Shown here piece after piece: positions 1 through 8,636 of a DNA stretch of 64,000 nucleotides. The notes under the pieces were generated by a model. The model saw only the letters and a program-made list of their open reading frames with translations, made no database searches and was not told where the DNA came from. The position numbers were made by a program, and so were the translations under genes. Origin of the DNA: Pseudonocardia sp. TRM90224. Its GTDB lineage: Bacteria > Actinomycetota > Actinomycetes > Mycobacteriales > Pseudonocardiaceae. The stretch lies in assembly GCF_021245725.1 (NCBI RefSeq), contig NZ_JAJGSX010000001.1, positions 310,001 through 374,000 of the forward strand, read 5' to 3'. Each line of letters starts with the position of its first letter. Position 1 is the first letter of the stretch.

Positions 1-331
1 TGAGCTCGTAGCTCACCGTGAACGGCTCGGTCGACGTGACCTCGGCGCTGGTCGCGATCGTCGTGTCGAGCTGCGGCGTGCCGGCGGCGTCCACCCGGAA
101 CACCGAGGGCAGCACGAGCGTGGCCAGCGCGGTCGTCACCGGCGAGGTGTCGGCGATCAGGTGCGGGTTGAACCCGGGCGGAAGGTCGTCGACGCCGACG
201 ACGATCTGGGTGGGTTCCGGCTGCGGGGTCGGCGTCGGTGTCGTGGGCTGTGGGGACGGCACCGGCGCGTTGGTGCAAGCAGCCAGCATGACCCCGATGA
301 TCAGGATCAGCACCGCCCTCAGGCGAATCAC
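1..331 (-). CDS. LpqW-like substrate-binding lipoprotein (partial, N-terminus only)
   Basis: About 110 residues of the N-terminus are visible; the rest lies beyond the left edge. A GTG start at 331 follows a G-rich ribosome-binding stretch by about 5 nt. The product opens with a short basic segment, a hydrophobic stretch and a lipobox (LAAC), so it should be an exported lipoprotein. After a Pro/Thr linker comes the opening of a family 5 solute-binding protein (DDLPPGFNPH, then LVLPSVFRVD). It lies directly downstream of typA on the same strand. As I recall, M. tuberculosis typA is likewise followed by lpqW, a lipoprotein built on this fold that is tied to mannoside lipid synthesis. A true peptide-binding ABC component cannot be excluded from this fragment. 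Confidence 0.75.
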   Translation of the reverse strand, partial: MIRLRAVLILIIGVMLAACTNAPVPSPQPTTPTPTPQPEPTQIVVGVDDLPPGFNPHLIADTSPVTTALATLVLPSVFRVDAAGTPQLDTTIATSAEVTSTEPFTVSYEL

Positions 332-431
332 CAGCCACCCCCGTTGCCGGGCGGACCCACGGCCCGCGGAGCCGCCATCCTCGCACCGGTCGTGTGACGA
401 CCGGCGCCTGCCCTTCTCGGACGGATCGAGC

Positions 432-2360
432 TCAGCCTGCGGTCCGGGCGCGCGAGCGGGCCCGGGCCCGGAGGTGCGAGTCGAGCTCGACCTTGCGGAT
501 GCGCACCGACTCGGGTGTGACCTCGACACACTCGTCGTTGGCGCAGAACTCCAGCGACTGCTCGAGGTTGAGCACGGTCGGCGGGGTGAGCTTCACGAGC
601 TCGTCGGCCGTCGACTTGCGCATGTTGGTGAGCTTCTTCTCGCGCACGATGTTGACCTCGAGGTCCTCGTTGCGCGTGTACTCGCCGATGACCATGCCGC
701 CGTAGACGATCGTGCCCGGACCGACGAAGAGCACGCCGCGGTCCGAGAGCGCGTCGACCGCGTAGCCGGTGACCGGGCCGCTGCGGTCGGCGATCAGCGA
801 GCCGCGCAGGCGGTTGTTGATCTCGCCGACCCAGGGGCCGTACCCGTCGAAGACGTGGCTGACGATGCCGGCGCCGCGCGTGATCGTCAGGAACTCGGTG
901 CGGAAGCCGATCAGACCGCGCGACGGCACGCGGTAGTCCATCCGGACCCGGGTGTCGCCGTGCACGAGGTTGGACAGCTCACCCTTGCGCGAGGCGAGCA
1001 GCTGGGTGACGGCACCGAGGTGCTCGCTCGGCACGTCGGCCGAGAGCTGCTCGAACGGCTCGTGCAGCTTGCCGTCGATCACCTTGGTGACGACCTCGGG
1101 CTTGCCGACGGTCATCTCGAAGCCCTCGCGGCGCATCGTCTCGACCAGGATGGCCAGCGCCAGCTCGCCGCGGCCCTGCACCTCCCAGGCGTCGGGGCGC
1201 TCGGTGGGCAGCACGCGCAGGCTGACGTTGCCGATCAGCTCGCTCTCCAGCCGGCCCTTGACCTGGCGGGCGGTGAGCTTGGTGCCCGGGTGCGGGTCGC
1301 GGCCGACCAGCGGCGAGGTGTTGATGCCGATGGTCACCGAGATCGCCGGCTCGTCGACGTGGATCCGCGGCAGCGCCACCGGGTTCTCCGGGTCGGCCAG
1401 GGTGTCGCCGATCGTGACGTCCGGGATGCCGGCGACGGCGACCAGGTCGCCCGCGCTCGCCGACTCGGCCGGGACACGGGTGAGTGCCTCGGTGCGCAGC
1501 AGCTCGGTGATCTTGACGCGGGTGACCTTGCCGTCGGCGGTGCACCAGCCGACCTGCTGGCCGCGGCGGATCACGCCGGCACGGACGCGGCAGAGCGCGA
1601 TGCGCCCGAGGAACGGGGTGGCGTCGAGGTTGGTGACGTGCGCCTGCAGCGGGGCGTTCGGGTCGTCCGCCGGCGGCGGAACCGTCTCGGCGATCACGTC
1701 GAACAGCGACTCGAGGCCCGGCTCGTCGGGCAGGTCGCCGTCGGCGGGCCGGTTGCGGCTCGCCCGGCCGGCGCGGCCCGACGCGTAGACGACTGGCAGG
1801 TCGAGCAGCCGGGCCGTCATGGACTCGTCGAGCTCCAGCTCGTCGGCCAGCTCCAGCAGCAGCTCGAGGCTCTCGTCGACGACCTCTTCGCAGCGGGCGT
1901 CGGGGCGGTCGGTCTTGTTGACGACCAGCACCACCGGCAGGCCGGCGATCAGGGTCTTGCGCAGGACGAAGCGGGTCTGGGGCAGCGGACCCTCGCTGGC
2001 GTCGACCAGCAGGACCACACCGTCGACCATCGAGAGGCCGCGCTCGACCTCACCGCCGAAGTCGGCGTGGCCGGGGGTGTCGACGACGTTCAGCGTCATG
2101 CCGTGCCAGTTGATCGCCGTGTGCTTGGCGAGGATCGTGATGCCCTTTTCGCGCTCGAGGTCGCCGGAGTCCATGACCCGGTCGACAACGGCGGCACGCT
2201 CACCGAACGCGCCGGAGGCGCGGAGCATGGCGTCGACGAGGGTGGTCTTGCCGTGGTCGACGTGGGCGACGATGGCTACGTTGCGGAGTTGCGCGCCCGT
2301 CTCGCGGGTCGCGCGAGCCGAATCCGCGGGGGCCGCGAGGGTGGATGCTGCAGTGCTCAC
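432..2360 (-). CDS. typA: Ribosome-associated translational GTPase TypA/BipA
   Basis: 642 residues, close to the usual family length. G1 (AHVDHGKT), G3 (DTPGHADF) and G4 (NKTD) appear in order within the first 170 residues. EF-G-like beta-barrel and domain III/V regions follow, then the BipA-specific C-terminal domain. TypA binds the ribosome in a GTP-dependent way and supports ribosome assembly and stress or low-temperature growth. The N-terminus carries about 25 extra, weakly conserved residues before the GTPase core, so a later start is possible. Downstream on the same strand is the LpqW-like lipoprotein. Confidence 0.96.
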   Translation of the reverse strand: MSTAASTLAAPADSARATRETGAQLRNVAIVAHVDHGKTTLVDAMLRASGAFGERAAVVDRVMDSGDLEREKGITILAKHTAINWHGMTLNVVDTPGHADFGGEVERGLSMVDGVVLLVDASEGPLPQTRFVLRKTLIAGLPVVLVVNKTDRPDARCEEVVDESLELLLELADELELDESMTARLLDLPVVYASGRAGRASRNRPADGDLPDEPGLESLFDVIAETVPPPADDPNAPLQAHVTNLDATPFLGRIALCRVRAGVIRRGQQVGWCTADGKVTRVKITELLRTEALTRVPAESASAGDLVAVAGIPDVTIGDTLADPENPVALPRIHVDEPAISVTIGINTSPLVGRDPHPGTKLTARQVKGRLESELIGNVSLRVLPTERPDAWEVQGRGELALAILVETMRREGFEMTVGKPEVVTKVIDGKLHEPFEQLSADVPSEHLGAVTQLLASRKGELSNLVHGDTRVRMDYRVPSRGLIGFRTEFLTITRGAGIVSHVFDGYGPWVGEINNRLRGSLIADRSGPVTGYAVDALSDRGVLFVGPGTIVYGGMVIGEYTRNEDLEVNIVREKKLTNMRKSTADELVKLTPPTVLNLEQSLEFCANDECVEVTPESVRIRKVELDSHLRARARSRARTAG

Positions 2361-2567
2361 AACTCAGGGTAGCCCGGACGAGCTGCAGGACATTCCCCTG
2401 TGTGAGCCAAGGCTCCCCTCACGAATCGCCAGCTCCACGGGCCGAGCGGTCGATGACCCTCTGCCTTCTGAACCGATTCGCCCCGGATCCGCGGTGAGCG
2501 GTGGGACTGCAGGGGCGGGCGGTCTCCGATCCGGCCCGCAACCGCCTTTCGTGCCCGATCCCCATGA
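2361..2567. other. Intergenic region upstream of typA
   Basis: 207 bp between the typA start and the end of the AbiEi-like gene, both on the minus strand. It should hold the typA promoter. A short dyad around 2402-2424 (GTGAG/CTCAC) is visible. No gene or repeat family is recognised here. Confidence 0.4.
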
Positions 2568-3380
2568 TCACGACGTGGTGGAAATCACTTCGCAATCGAT
2601 CCGGCGGCGTACTGCATCCGGCTGCGCGAGCACGTCCTGCCATCGACAGGTCAGGACCCGCCAGCCCGGCCGGGGCGGCGGCGACGGCACGGCGGCGACC
2701 TCGACCAGCACCCGGGCGGCGGGGAAGGCGATGCCGGCGGGGACGCGGTGCCACCCGGCCACGCCGGCATCGTGCAGCATCCTGGCGAGCAGGCGCTCGG
2801 CCGACGCGGCAGCCCGTTCGGCCGCGACGAGCAGCACGGACCGGGCGCCCGCCGCGCCCGGCCCACCCGCGGTGCGCCGGTGGGCGGCGAGCAGGTCGTC
2901 GAACCCGGTGCCGGCAGCGCGCAGCCGGCTTTCCAGCCATGCGGCACCGGGCTCGCCCAGCTCGACGGCGGTGTCGAGGAGCGTCAGCGGACGCGCGGTG
3001 ACGTCGATGCCGCGCAGCGACGTCACGTCGAGCTGCGCGAGGTCGCGGCGGACGAGCAGCACGCCGTCGCGCCTGCGGGACGCGCGGCGGCGCGGGATCG
3101 TCACCGTGACGGTCGCGGGCGGCCGTTCGACCAGCCCGCGCCACCACGCCGCGGCCGCTCCGGAGAGCACCGCGCCCGCGCCCGCCCACAGCACGGCGGC
3201 GCGCACGGCGACCTCGTCGGTGTAGGCGTGCCGGCCGGCGAGGTAGGTGCGCGGGTGCAGCGGCCACCAGTGGCGCAGCCGCACGTGGTCGTCGACATCG
3301 TTGCGGGACATCCCGGCGGCGACGGCCTGCGCCCGCGAGATCACCCCGGCCTGCGCGGCGAGGATCCGGTCAATGCTCAT
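2568..3380 (-). CDS. AbiEi-type antitoxin-domain / DUF559-like protein (orphan)
   Basis: 270 residues from the ATG at 3380. The first ~50 residues (ILAAQAGVISRAQAVAAG, then WWPLHPRTYLAG) resemble the winged-helix N-terminal domain of AbiEi-type antitoxins. The C-terminal half (LLARMLHDAGVAGWH, then VLVEVAAVP) looks like a degenerate Vsr/DUF559 nuclease-like region. Such proteins are abundant in Actinobacteria, usually without an AbiEii toxin, and none is seen nearby. The start overlaps the stop of the upstream NUDIX gene by 11 nt, so the two are probably translationally coupled. The biological role is unknown; an active toxin-antitoxin function is not supported. Confidence 0.7.
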   Translation of the reverse strand: MSIDRILAAQAGVISRAQAVAAGMSRNDVDDHVRLRHWWPLHPRTYLAGRHAYTDEVAVRAAVLWAGAGAVLSGAAAAWWRGLVERPPATVTVTIPRRRASRRRDGVLLVRRDLAQLDVTSLRGIDVTARPLTLLDTAVELGEPGAAWLESRLRAAGTGFDDLLAAHRRTAGGPGAAGARSVLLVAAERAAASAERLLARMLHDAGVAGWHRVPAGIAFPAARVLVEVAAVPSPPPRPGWRVLTCRWQDVLAQPDAVRRRIDCEVISTTS

Positions 3381-4260
3381 GGCCACTTTGACGGCTCCCG
3401 ACGCACCCCGGTTCCGTCGAAAGCGCAATCAGTTCCGCGGTCAGCTCGGGGAGCACCGCGAGGTCGGCGTCGAGCCAGTCCAGCTCGCTGAGCTCGGTGG
3501 CGTCGACCCAGCGCAGTTCCTGGTGCTCGAGCGCCTGCGGCTCGGCGCCGAGCAGCTCGGCGCGGTGCACGCGGAGCACGCCGAAGTCGATCGGGAGGTC
3601 CGTGCCGAGCCGGCCCGTCACGCGGACGGTCGTGGCCAGCTCCTCCTGGCACTCCCGCTCGACGGCCGCCTCCTCCGACTCGCCCGGCTCCACCTGCCCG
3701 CCAGGCAGCTCCCAGCGCCCCGCGAGCGCGGGTGGTTCCCTGCGCTGGGCGGCCAACAACTTGCCGTCCCTGATCAGCGCCGTCGCCACGACGACCTTGG
3801 CCGCGGCGAGCTCCGCAGCGCGCTCGACCAGCACCGTCGAGCGGGCGGCGAGCACCCGGCGCATGGACCGGCGCACGGCGAGCACGTCGGCGAGCACCCC
3901 GGTCCGGGAGCGCCAGCTCAGCTCGTCGTGCACGAGAGTGCCGTTGTCCTGCGGCGTCAGCGTCGTCGTGTGCACCAGCTCCCGCAGCGGCCCCCTGACG
4001 AGCTGCGATGTCATCCCGGACGTCGACACGGCCGTGATCCGCGTGCGTTGGGCCCACCGGAGGCCGAGCAGCCGCCCCTCCACCCGCACCTCGTCACCCA
4101 CGACGAGCAGTCGCCGCTCGCCGACCCAGCGGTGCCCGGCACGCCCGAGCGCCTGCGCGGCGACGGACGTGTCACGCAGCAACCCCGCGACGGAGGCCTG
4201 CGGGGCGTCGACGAACGTGGTGGCGCTGAGCACGGGCACCACGAGATCGTCCCGCACCAC
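3370..4260 (-). CDS. SRPBCC (polyketide-cyclase-like) domain fused to a NUDIX hydrolase
   Basis: 296 residues from tandem GTG codons at 4260/4257. Residues ~1-150 look like an SRPBCC/START-type ligand-binding fold (PVLSATTFVDAPQASVAGLL). Residues ~165-290 form a MutT-like NUDIX domain with the box GGQVEPGESEEAAVERECQE, in which the last conserved Gly is Ala. NUDIX enzymes of this type hydrolyse (oxidised) nucleoside triphosphates; the SRPBCC part could bind a hydrophobic ligand or help recognise substrate. The start abuts a 21-bp repeat array that fills the entire gap to the upstream histidine kinase. The stop overlaps the AbiEi-like gene. Confidence 0.8.
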   Translation of the reverse strand: MVRDDLVVPVLSATTFVDAPQASVAGLLRDTSVAAQALGRAGHRWVGERRLLVVGDEVRVEGRLLGLRWAQRTRITAVSTSGMTSQLVRGPLRELVHTTTLTPQDNGTLVHDELSWRSRTGVLADVLAVRRSMRRVLAARSTVLVERAAELAAAKVVVATALIRDGKLLAAQRREPPALAGRWELPGGQVEPGESEEAAVERECQEELATTVRVTGRLGTDLPIDFGVLRVHRAELLGAEPQALEHQELRWVDATELSELDWLDADLAVLPELTAELIALSTEPGCVGSRQSGHEH

Positions 4261-4456
4261 CCCGAACGCGGCACTCGCGCGCCGAAACGTGGAACTCGCG
4301 CGCCCAAACGTGCAACTCGCCCGCCGGGGCGTGGGACTCGCGCGCCGAAACGTGGGACTCGCGTACACGCGGCGAGTCCCGCGTCTCAGCGGGCGAGTCC
4401 CGCGTTTCGGTCGGCGAGTCCCGCGGTTCAGTGGGCGTGTGGCGCGTTTCGGTGCG
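4261..4456. repeat. 21-bp repeat array, 5 direct plus 4 inverted units (family D)
   Basis: Five direct copies of a 21-bp unit start at 4261, 4282, 4303, 4324 and 4345 (consensus CCGAAACGTGGGACTCGCGC plus G). A 7-bp spacer follows, then four inverted copies at 4373, 4394, 4415 and 4436 (core CGAGTCCCGCGTTTCGG). The array fills the gap between the kinase stop (4458-4460) and the NUDIX GTG (4260) almost to the base. The two halves can pair into a hairpin of about 85-105 bp. Because 21 is a multiple of 3 and the units lack stops, reading frames stay open across it on both strands. No CRISPR-like spacers are present. Confidence 0.93.
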
Positions 4457-4457
4457 T

Positions 4458-5798
4458 TCAGCTGCTCCAAGGGGCGCGCCAGCGCACCTCGATCCGGGCC
4501 CCGCCCGTCGCCGTCGCCCCGGCCGTGACGATTCCGCCGCGCCCGTTGACGAGCGCCGCGACGAGGGCGAGGCCGAGGCCCGCGCCGCCGCCGGCCTCGG
4601 GGTTGAGGCGGGTGAAGCGGTCGAAGATCCGGGTGCGGTCGGGCTCGGGGATGCCGGGGCCGTCGTCCTCCACGACGAGCCGAACCCACCGGCCCGCCGG
4701 CAGCACGCCGACCCGCACCAGCGTCGTGGCGTAGCGCTGGGCGTTGGAGATGAGGTTGTCCAGCACCAGCGCGACCTCCGACGGGGTCGCGGCTACCAGC
4801 GCGGGCACCGGGGTGACGACTTCGAGCGCGGGGCCTTCCGTCCCGGTGGTCGCCGCCCGTTCGACCGCAGTGCGCACCGCGGCGATCAGGTCGACCGGCA
4901 CCGCCGCGGCCCGCTGCCCGGCGTCGGCGCGGGAGAGGGCCAGCAGGTCGGCGAGCAGGGTCGTGAGGCGGGTCGCCTCGGCCGCGATGGCGCGCAGCGT
5001 CTCGTCGGCGAGGTCGGGGTCGGGGTGCGCGACGGCCACTTCCGCCTGCGCGCGGATCGCGGCCACCGGCGAACGCAGCTCGTGCGCGGCGTCGCCGGTG
5101 AAGCGTTCGAGCCTGGCCACGGCGTCGTCGCGCCGGGCCAGCAGCAGGTTCATCTCCTCCGCGAGCGAGCGCAGCTCGTCGCGGGCCACCGGTACGGGCA
5201 GCCGCTCCCCCGGCGGCAATGCGGCGGCGGCGGAGCGCAACCGGTCGACGGGTCGCAGCGCCGCCCGGGTCGCCGCCCACGCCGCGGCCGCGACGACCGC
5301 CGCGACGACGAGCGCTCCGAACAGGAAGCCACCCGTGGCCCGGCGCAGCAGCGTCGAGCCGCCCACGAGGTCGGCGTTCGCGACCACGAGGCGGGTCGTG
5401 CCGTCCGGGGCGACCGCGGCGACGGCCAGCCAGCGCTCGACCTCGGCGAAGTCGCCGACGGTGATCGATTCGCCCGCGGCGAGCCGCCGCAGCTCCCGCT
5501 CCGGGATCTCCAAGAGCGGGCCGCCGTCCAGCGGAACACCAGCGGTGTCGACGATCCGGATGCCCGGCATGGCGGCCTGCGCGGGCGACTGGCCTTCCGC
5601 GATCCGGGACGCCGACTCCTCCGCGCGCAGGCTCAGCTCGGCGTCGGCCGCACCGACCAGCGTGTCGTACAGCAGGCTCGCGCCGAGCCGGCTCAGCAGC
5701 AGCAGCGCCACCAGCGCGACCACGCCGACGACCAGCGTGATGCGGAAGCGCAGCGTGTGCCGCCCCCACCAGCGCAGCAGCCGCTGTGACGTACTCAT
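4458..5798 (-). CDS. Two-component sensor histidine kinase (HAMP type)
   Basis: 446 residues from the ATG at 5798. TM1 is ~19-37, an extracytoplasmic sensor loop spans ~45-152, and TM2 is ~155-177. A HAMP region follows, then the H-box with His239 (AAHELRSPVAAIRAQ), N-box (LDNLISNAQRY), G1 (EDDGPGIPE) and G2 (GAGLGLALV). It phosphorylates the OmpR-family regulator encoded immediately upstream on the same strand (10-nt gap). The signal is unknown. A secreted LolA-like protein and ABC exporter are transcribed divergently and are plausible targets. An earlier ATG at 5812 is out of frame. Confidence 0.93.
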   Translation of the reverse strand: MSTSQRLLRWWGRHTLRFRITLVVGVVALVALLLLSRLGASLLYDTLVGAADAELSLRAEESASRIAEGQSPAQAAMPGIRIVDTAGVPLDGGPLLEIPERELRRLAAGESITVGDFAEVERWLAVAAVAPDGTTRLVVANADLVGGSTLLRRATGGFLFGALVVAAVVAAAAWAATRAALRPVDRLRSAAAALPPGERLPVPVARDELRSLAEEMNLLLARRDDAVARLERFTGDAAHELRSPVAAIRAQAEVAVAHPDPDLADETLRAIAAEATRLTTLLADLLALSRADAGQRAAAVPVDLIAAVRTAVERAATTGTEGPALEVVTPVPALVAATPSEVALVLDNLISNAQRYATTLVRVGVLPAGRWVRLVVEDDGPGIPEPDRTRIFDRFTRLNPEAGGGAGLGLALVAALVNGRGGIVTAGATATGGARIEVRWRAPWSS

Positions 5799-5808
5799 GG
5801 TGACTTGC

Positions 5809-6492
5809 TCATGGTGAGGCGACGATGTAACCGAAGCCGCGGACCGTCTTGAGGACGTGCCCGGCCCCGACCGCCTCCAGCTTGCGGCGCACGTACCCGA
5901 CGTACACCTCGACGACGTTGCGGCTCGCCGCCTGCTCGTCGCCCCACACCATGCGCAGCAGGTCGTCCTTCGACACCGCCGTGTCCGGCCGGCTCGCCAG
6001 CGTGTGCAACAACGCGAACTCGCGGGGCGACAGCTCGATCGACTCGCCCTTCCAGCTGACCGACCGCGCGACCGGGTCGACGACGAGCGAGCCGAGCCGC
6101 ACGCGTTGCCCGGTTCGACCGAGCGCGGCATCGCGTCGGCGCAGCAGCGCACGCAGCTGCGCCACCAGCACGACGAACGCGAACGGCTTCACGAGGTAGC
6201 CGTCGGCGCCGAGGTCGAGGCCGTCCGCCTGGTCGAACTCACCGTCCTTCGCCGAGAGCAGCAGCACCGGCGTGTCGACGCCGGCGCCGCGCAGCGCCTC
6301 CAACACGCGGTACCCGGACAGCCCCGGAAGGATGATGTCGAGCACGATCGCGTCGAAGCTCCCCGTGAGCCCTTGCTCCAACGCGGAGTTGCCGTCGGCG
6401 ACCGCGACGACCTCCATGCCTTCCGCCGTCAGGCCGCGCGCGACTGCCGTCCGGATCCCCGGTTCGTCGTCGACCACCAAGACACGAGCCAT
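5809..6492 (-). CDS. OmpR-family response regulator
   Basis: 227 residues. The receiver domain has the acidic pocket (VVDDE, residues 6-10), phospho-acceptor Asp52 (IVLDIILPG) and Lys102 (LVKPF). The C-terminal winged-helix DNA-binding domain (~130-227) ends in the typical TVRGFGYIV motif. The ATG at 6492 was chosen because the family begins directly with the RVLVVDDE strand. Upstream in-frame codons would add a basic leader that overlaps the divergent promoter region. It pairs with the downstream kinase. Confidence 0.94.
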   Translation of the reverse strand: MARVLVVDDEPGIRTAVARGLTAEGMEVVAVADGNSALEQGLTGSFDAIVLDIILPGLSGYRVLEALRGAGVDTPVLLLSAKDGEFDQADGLDLGADGYLVKPFAFVVLVAQLRALLRRRDAALGRTGQRVRLGSLVVDPVARSVSWKGESIELSPREFALLHTLASRPDTAVSKDDLLRMVWGDEQAASRNVVEVYVGYVRRKLEAVGAGHVLKTVRGFGYIVASP

Positions 6493-6570
6493 ATCGATGC
6501 GGGACGCTACCGGGCGAACGTGCACTACTACCTCAGAACACTCTCAGCAGCGATGGGTCAGGCTGAGCAC

Positions 6571-7644
6571 ATGGTCAAGCGAACCGGAAATGCAGGGCGC
6601 AACGTCGCCGCCGGCCTCGCGGTGGCCTGCGTCGTCGGGCTGGGCCTCTTGGCCGTCCCTTCCGGCGCGGGCGCCGCGCCGGAGTTGCCACCGATCTCGG
6701 CGGAGGATCTGCTCGCCTCGGTGGCGAAGGCGAAGCCGGAGGCGTTCAACGGCACGGTCGGGCTCGAGAACGCGCTCGGCCTGCCGGCGCTGCCGAACCT
6801 CCCGCAGGCCGGGAACGGCGACAGCACCGCGCGGATCTGGTCGGACGGTGCCGGCCGCGGCCGGGTGCAGCTGCCCTCGCCGCAGGGCGAGCGCACGCTC
6901 GTCTCCGACGGGACGACGTTCTGGGCCTGGGACTCCAGCACCCGCACGGTCACCAAGCACAGCGAGAGCGGGCACCCGGGCGCGAAGCCCGATGTCAACG
7001 CGACCGACCCGACGGGCGCGGCCACCGAGGCGATCAACAGGCTGCGCTCCACCAGCCAGATCCGCGTCGACGGCACAGCGGAGGTCGCGGGCCGCCCGGC
7101 GTACGAGCTGGTGCTCGCGCCGGCGGCGCAGGAACGTACCCTCCTGCGCGAGGTCCGCATCGCGATCGACTCGGAGAAGCGTGTGCCGCTGCGCCTGACC
7201 GTGCTCTCGAACGGGTCGAACGACCCGGCGCTGCAGCTCGGGTTCACCGATCTCTCCTTCGGTCCGCAGGACGAGAAGCTGTTCACGTTCACCCCGCCGC
7301 CCGGCACCAAGGTCGAGGAGGGCGAGAAGCACGACCAGGGGCAGCGGCCGCAGCGCCCCGAAGGCGTCGAGCCCACGATCGTCGGCGACGGCTGGGACAC
7401 CGTGCTCGTCGCGAAGCGGCCGGAAGGAGCTCCCGCGGACAAGGACCAGCCGGACAAGAACCAGCCGGACAAGGACCGGCCGGGCGGAGTCGACCTGAAC
7501 GCGCTGGGCACGCCGGTGAGCGGCGCGTGGGGCAGCGGCCGGCTCATCACGACGGCCGTCGCCTCGGTGATCGTCACCGATGACGGACGGATCGCGATGG
7601 GCGCCGTGCCCGAGCAGGTGCTGACCGAGGCACTCGCCAAGTGA
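6571..7644 (+). CDS. Secreted LolA/RseB-like lipoprotein-carrier-fold protein
   Basis: 357 residues with a signal peptide: basic start MVKRTGNAGR, hydrophobic core to about residue 32, AGA/A-type cleavage. The mature part resembles the half-barrel LolA/RseB fold seen in DUF2092/LolA-like actinobacterial proteins (FWAWDSSTRTVTKH; VEGRPAYELVL-type strand AGRPAYELVLAP; VPLRLTVL). A KDQPDKNQPDKDRPG linker at ~285-300 precedes a C-terminal region. An ATG 18 nt upstream is an alternative start. Its stop overlaps the GTG of the ABC ATPase by 4 nt, so the three genes form an operon: exported protein, ATPase, permease. It probably handles or senses a hydrophobic envelope component (inference). Confidence 0.8.
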   Translation: MVKRTGNAGRNVAAGLAVACVVGLGLLAVPSGAGAAPELPPISAEDLLASVAKAKPEAFNGTVGLENALGLPALPNLPQAGNGDSTARIWSDGAGRGRVQLPSPQGERTLVSDGTTFWAWDSSTRTVTKHSESGHPGAKPDVNATDPTGAATEAINRLRSTSQIRVDGTAEVAGRPAYELVLAPAAQERTLLREVRIAIDSEKRVPLRLTVLSNGSNDPALQLGFTDLSFGPQDEKLFTFTPPPGTKVEEGEKHDQGQRPQRPEGVEPTIVGDGWDTVLVAKRPEGAPADKDQPDKNQPDKDRPGGVDLNALGTPVSGAWGSGRLITTAVASVIVTDDGRIAMGAVPEQVLTEALAK

Positions 7645-8636
7645 CGACGTCCTCCCCTGCCACGTTCTCCTCTGCCACGCTGGCCCCGGGCGGGTCTGCC
7701 GGCTCCGCGGTGGGTGCCCCGGTGGCGGCGCGGGCGATCGGGCTGCGCAAGGTGTTCGGCCGGACGGTCGCCGTCGAAGGCATCGACCTCGAGGTCCCGT
7801 CCGGTGCGGTGCTCGGCATGCTCGGCCCGAACGGCTCCGGCAAGACGACGCTCATCAGGATGCTGCTCGGGCTCACCCGCCCGACGGCGGGCGCGGCCGA
7901 GCTGCTGGGCCACCCGGTGCCGGAGCAAGCGGCGTGGGCGTTGCCACAGGTCGGCGCGCTGGTCGAGGGGCCTGGCTTCCACCCCTTTCTCTCGGGACGG
8001 GAGAACCTGTGCCGCGTGGCCGCCGCCGAGCCGCTGCTTGCGAGCTCCGAGATCGCCAACGCCGTCGGCGCCGTGCTCAAGCGGGTCGGTCTCGCCGACG
8101 CGGCCGACCGGCGCTACCGCGGCTATTCGCTCGGGATGAAGCAGCGGCTCGGGCTGGCCGCCGCGCTGATCGTCCCCAGGAGGCTGGTCGTGCTCGACGA
8201 GCCGACCAACGGGCTCGATCCCGCCGGCACTCGGGACGTCCGGCGGATCATCGGTGAGCTGCATGAAGGCGGCGCGACCGTCATCGTCTCCTCGCACCTG
8301 CTCGCCGAGGTCGAGGCGACGTGCACGCACGTGGCCGTGCTGCAGGCCGGGACGCTCGTGGCGACGGGCGACCTCCCGTCGCTGCTGGAGGCCGGCACGT
8401 CCGGGATGGTCGTCGTGACGCCCGACGTCGAGCTCACGATCCGCACGATGCGCGAGGCCGGCGCCACGGCGTACCGCTCGGAGAGCACCGAGCCGGCCGT
8501 CGTCGTCAAGGACGGGCCGCCGGCGCCGGAGGCGATCTCGCTGCTGGTGCGCGCCGGCGTCTCGGTGCACGAGGCCCGGCGGAGCAGGGCGAACCTCGAG
8601 GAGCTCTTCGCCAGGCTGACCGAGGAGACCGGATGA
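7641..8636 (+). CDS. ABC transporter ATP-binding protein
   Basis: 331 residues. Walker A (GPNGSGKTT), signature YSLGMKQRLG in place of canonical LSGGQ, Walker B with LVVLDEPTNGLDP and the H-loop (SSHLL) are all present. The C-terminal ~90 residues are the accessory domain typical of multidrug or antibiotic-type exporter ATPases (CcmA class). The N-terminus has ~30 low-complexity Ser/Ala residues, so a later start is possible. Coupled to the upstream LolA-like gene and the downstream permease by 4-nt overlaps. Confidence 0.93.
   Translation: MTTSSPATFSSATLAPGGSAGSAVGAPVAARAIGLRKVFGRTVAVEGIDLEVPSGAVLGMLGPNGSGKTTLIRMLLGLTRPTAGAAELLGHPVPEQAAWALPQVGALVEGPGFHPFLSGRENLCRVAAAEPLLASSEIANAVGAVLKRVGLADAADRRYRGYSLGMKQRLGLAAALIVPRRLVVLDEPTNGLDPAGTRDVRRIIGELHEGGATVIVSSHLLAEVEATCTHVAVLQAGTLVATGDLPSLLEAGTSGMVVVTPDVELTIRTMREAGATAYRSESTEPAVVVKDGPPAPEAISLLVRAGVSVHEARRSRANLEELFARLTEETG

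Noticed and set aside
18..2372. A 784-codon plus-strand open frame opposite typA
   Set aside because: It is the antisense shadow of typA in high-GC sequence: Arg/Ala/Val/Asp-rich with no recognisable domain, while the minus strand carries all TypA motifs.
4261..4456. CRISPR-like array
   Set aside because: Units are contiguous 21-mers without spacers, they reverse orientation halfway, and no cas gene is near.
3370..5769. A single 799-codon minus-strand frame joining the NUDIX gene to sequence inside the histidine kinase
   Set aside because: The 21-bp array keeps the frame open. The upstream part is the kinase in the wrong frame, so this is two genes separated by a repeat, not a fusion.
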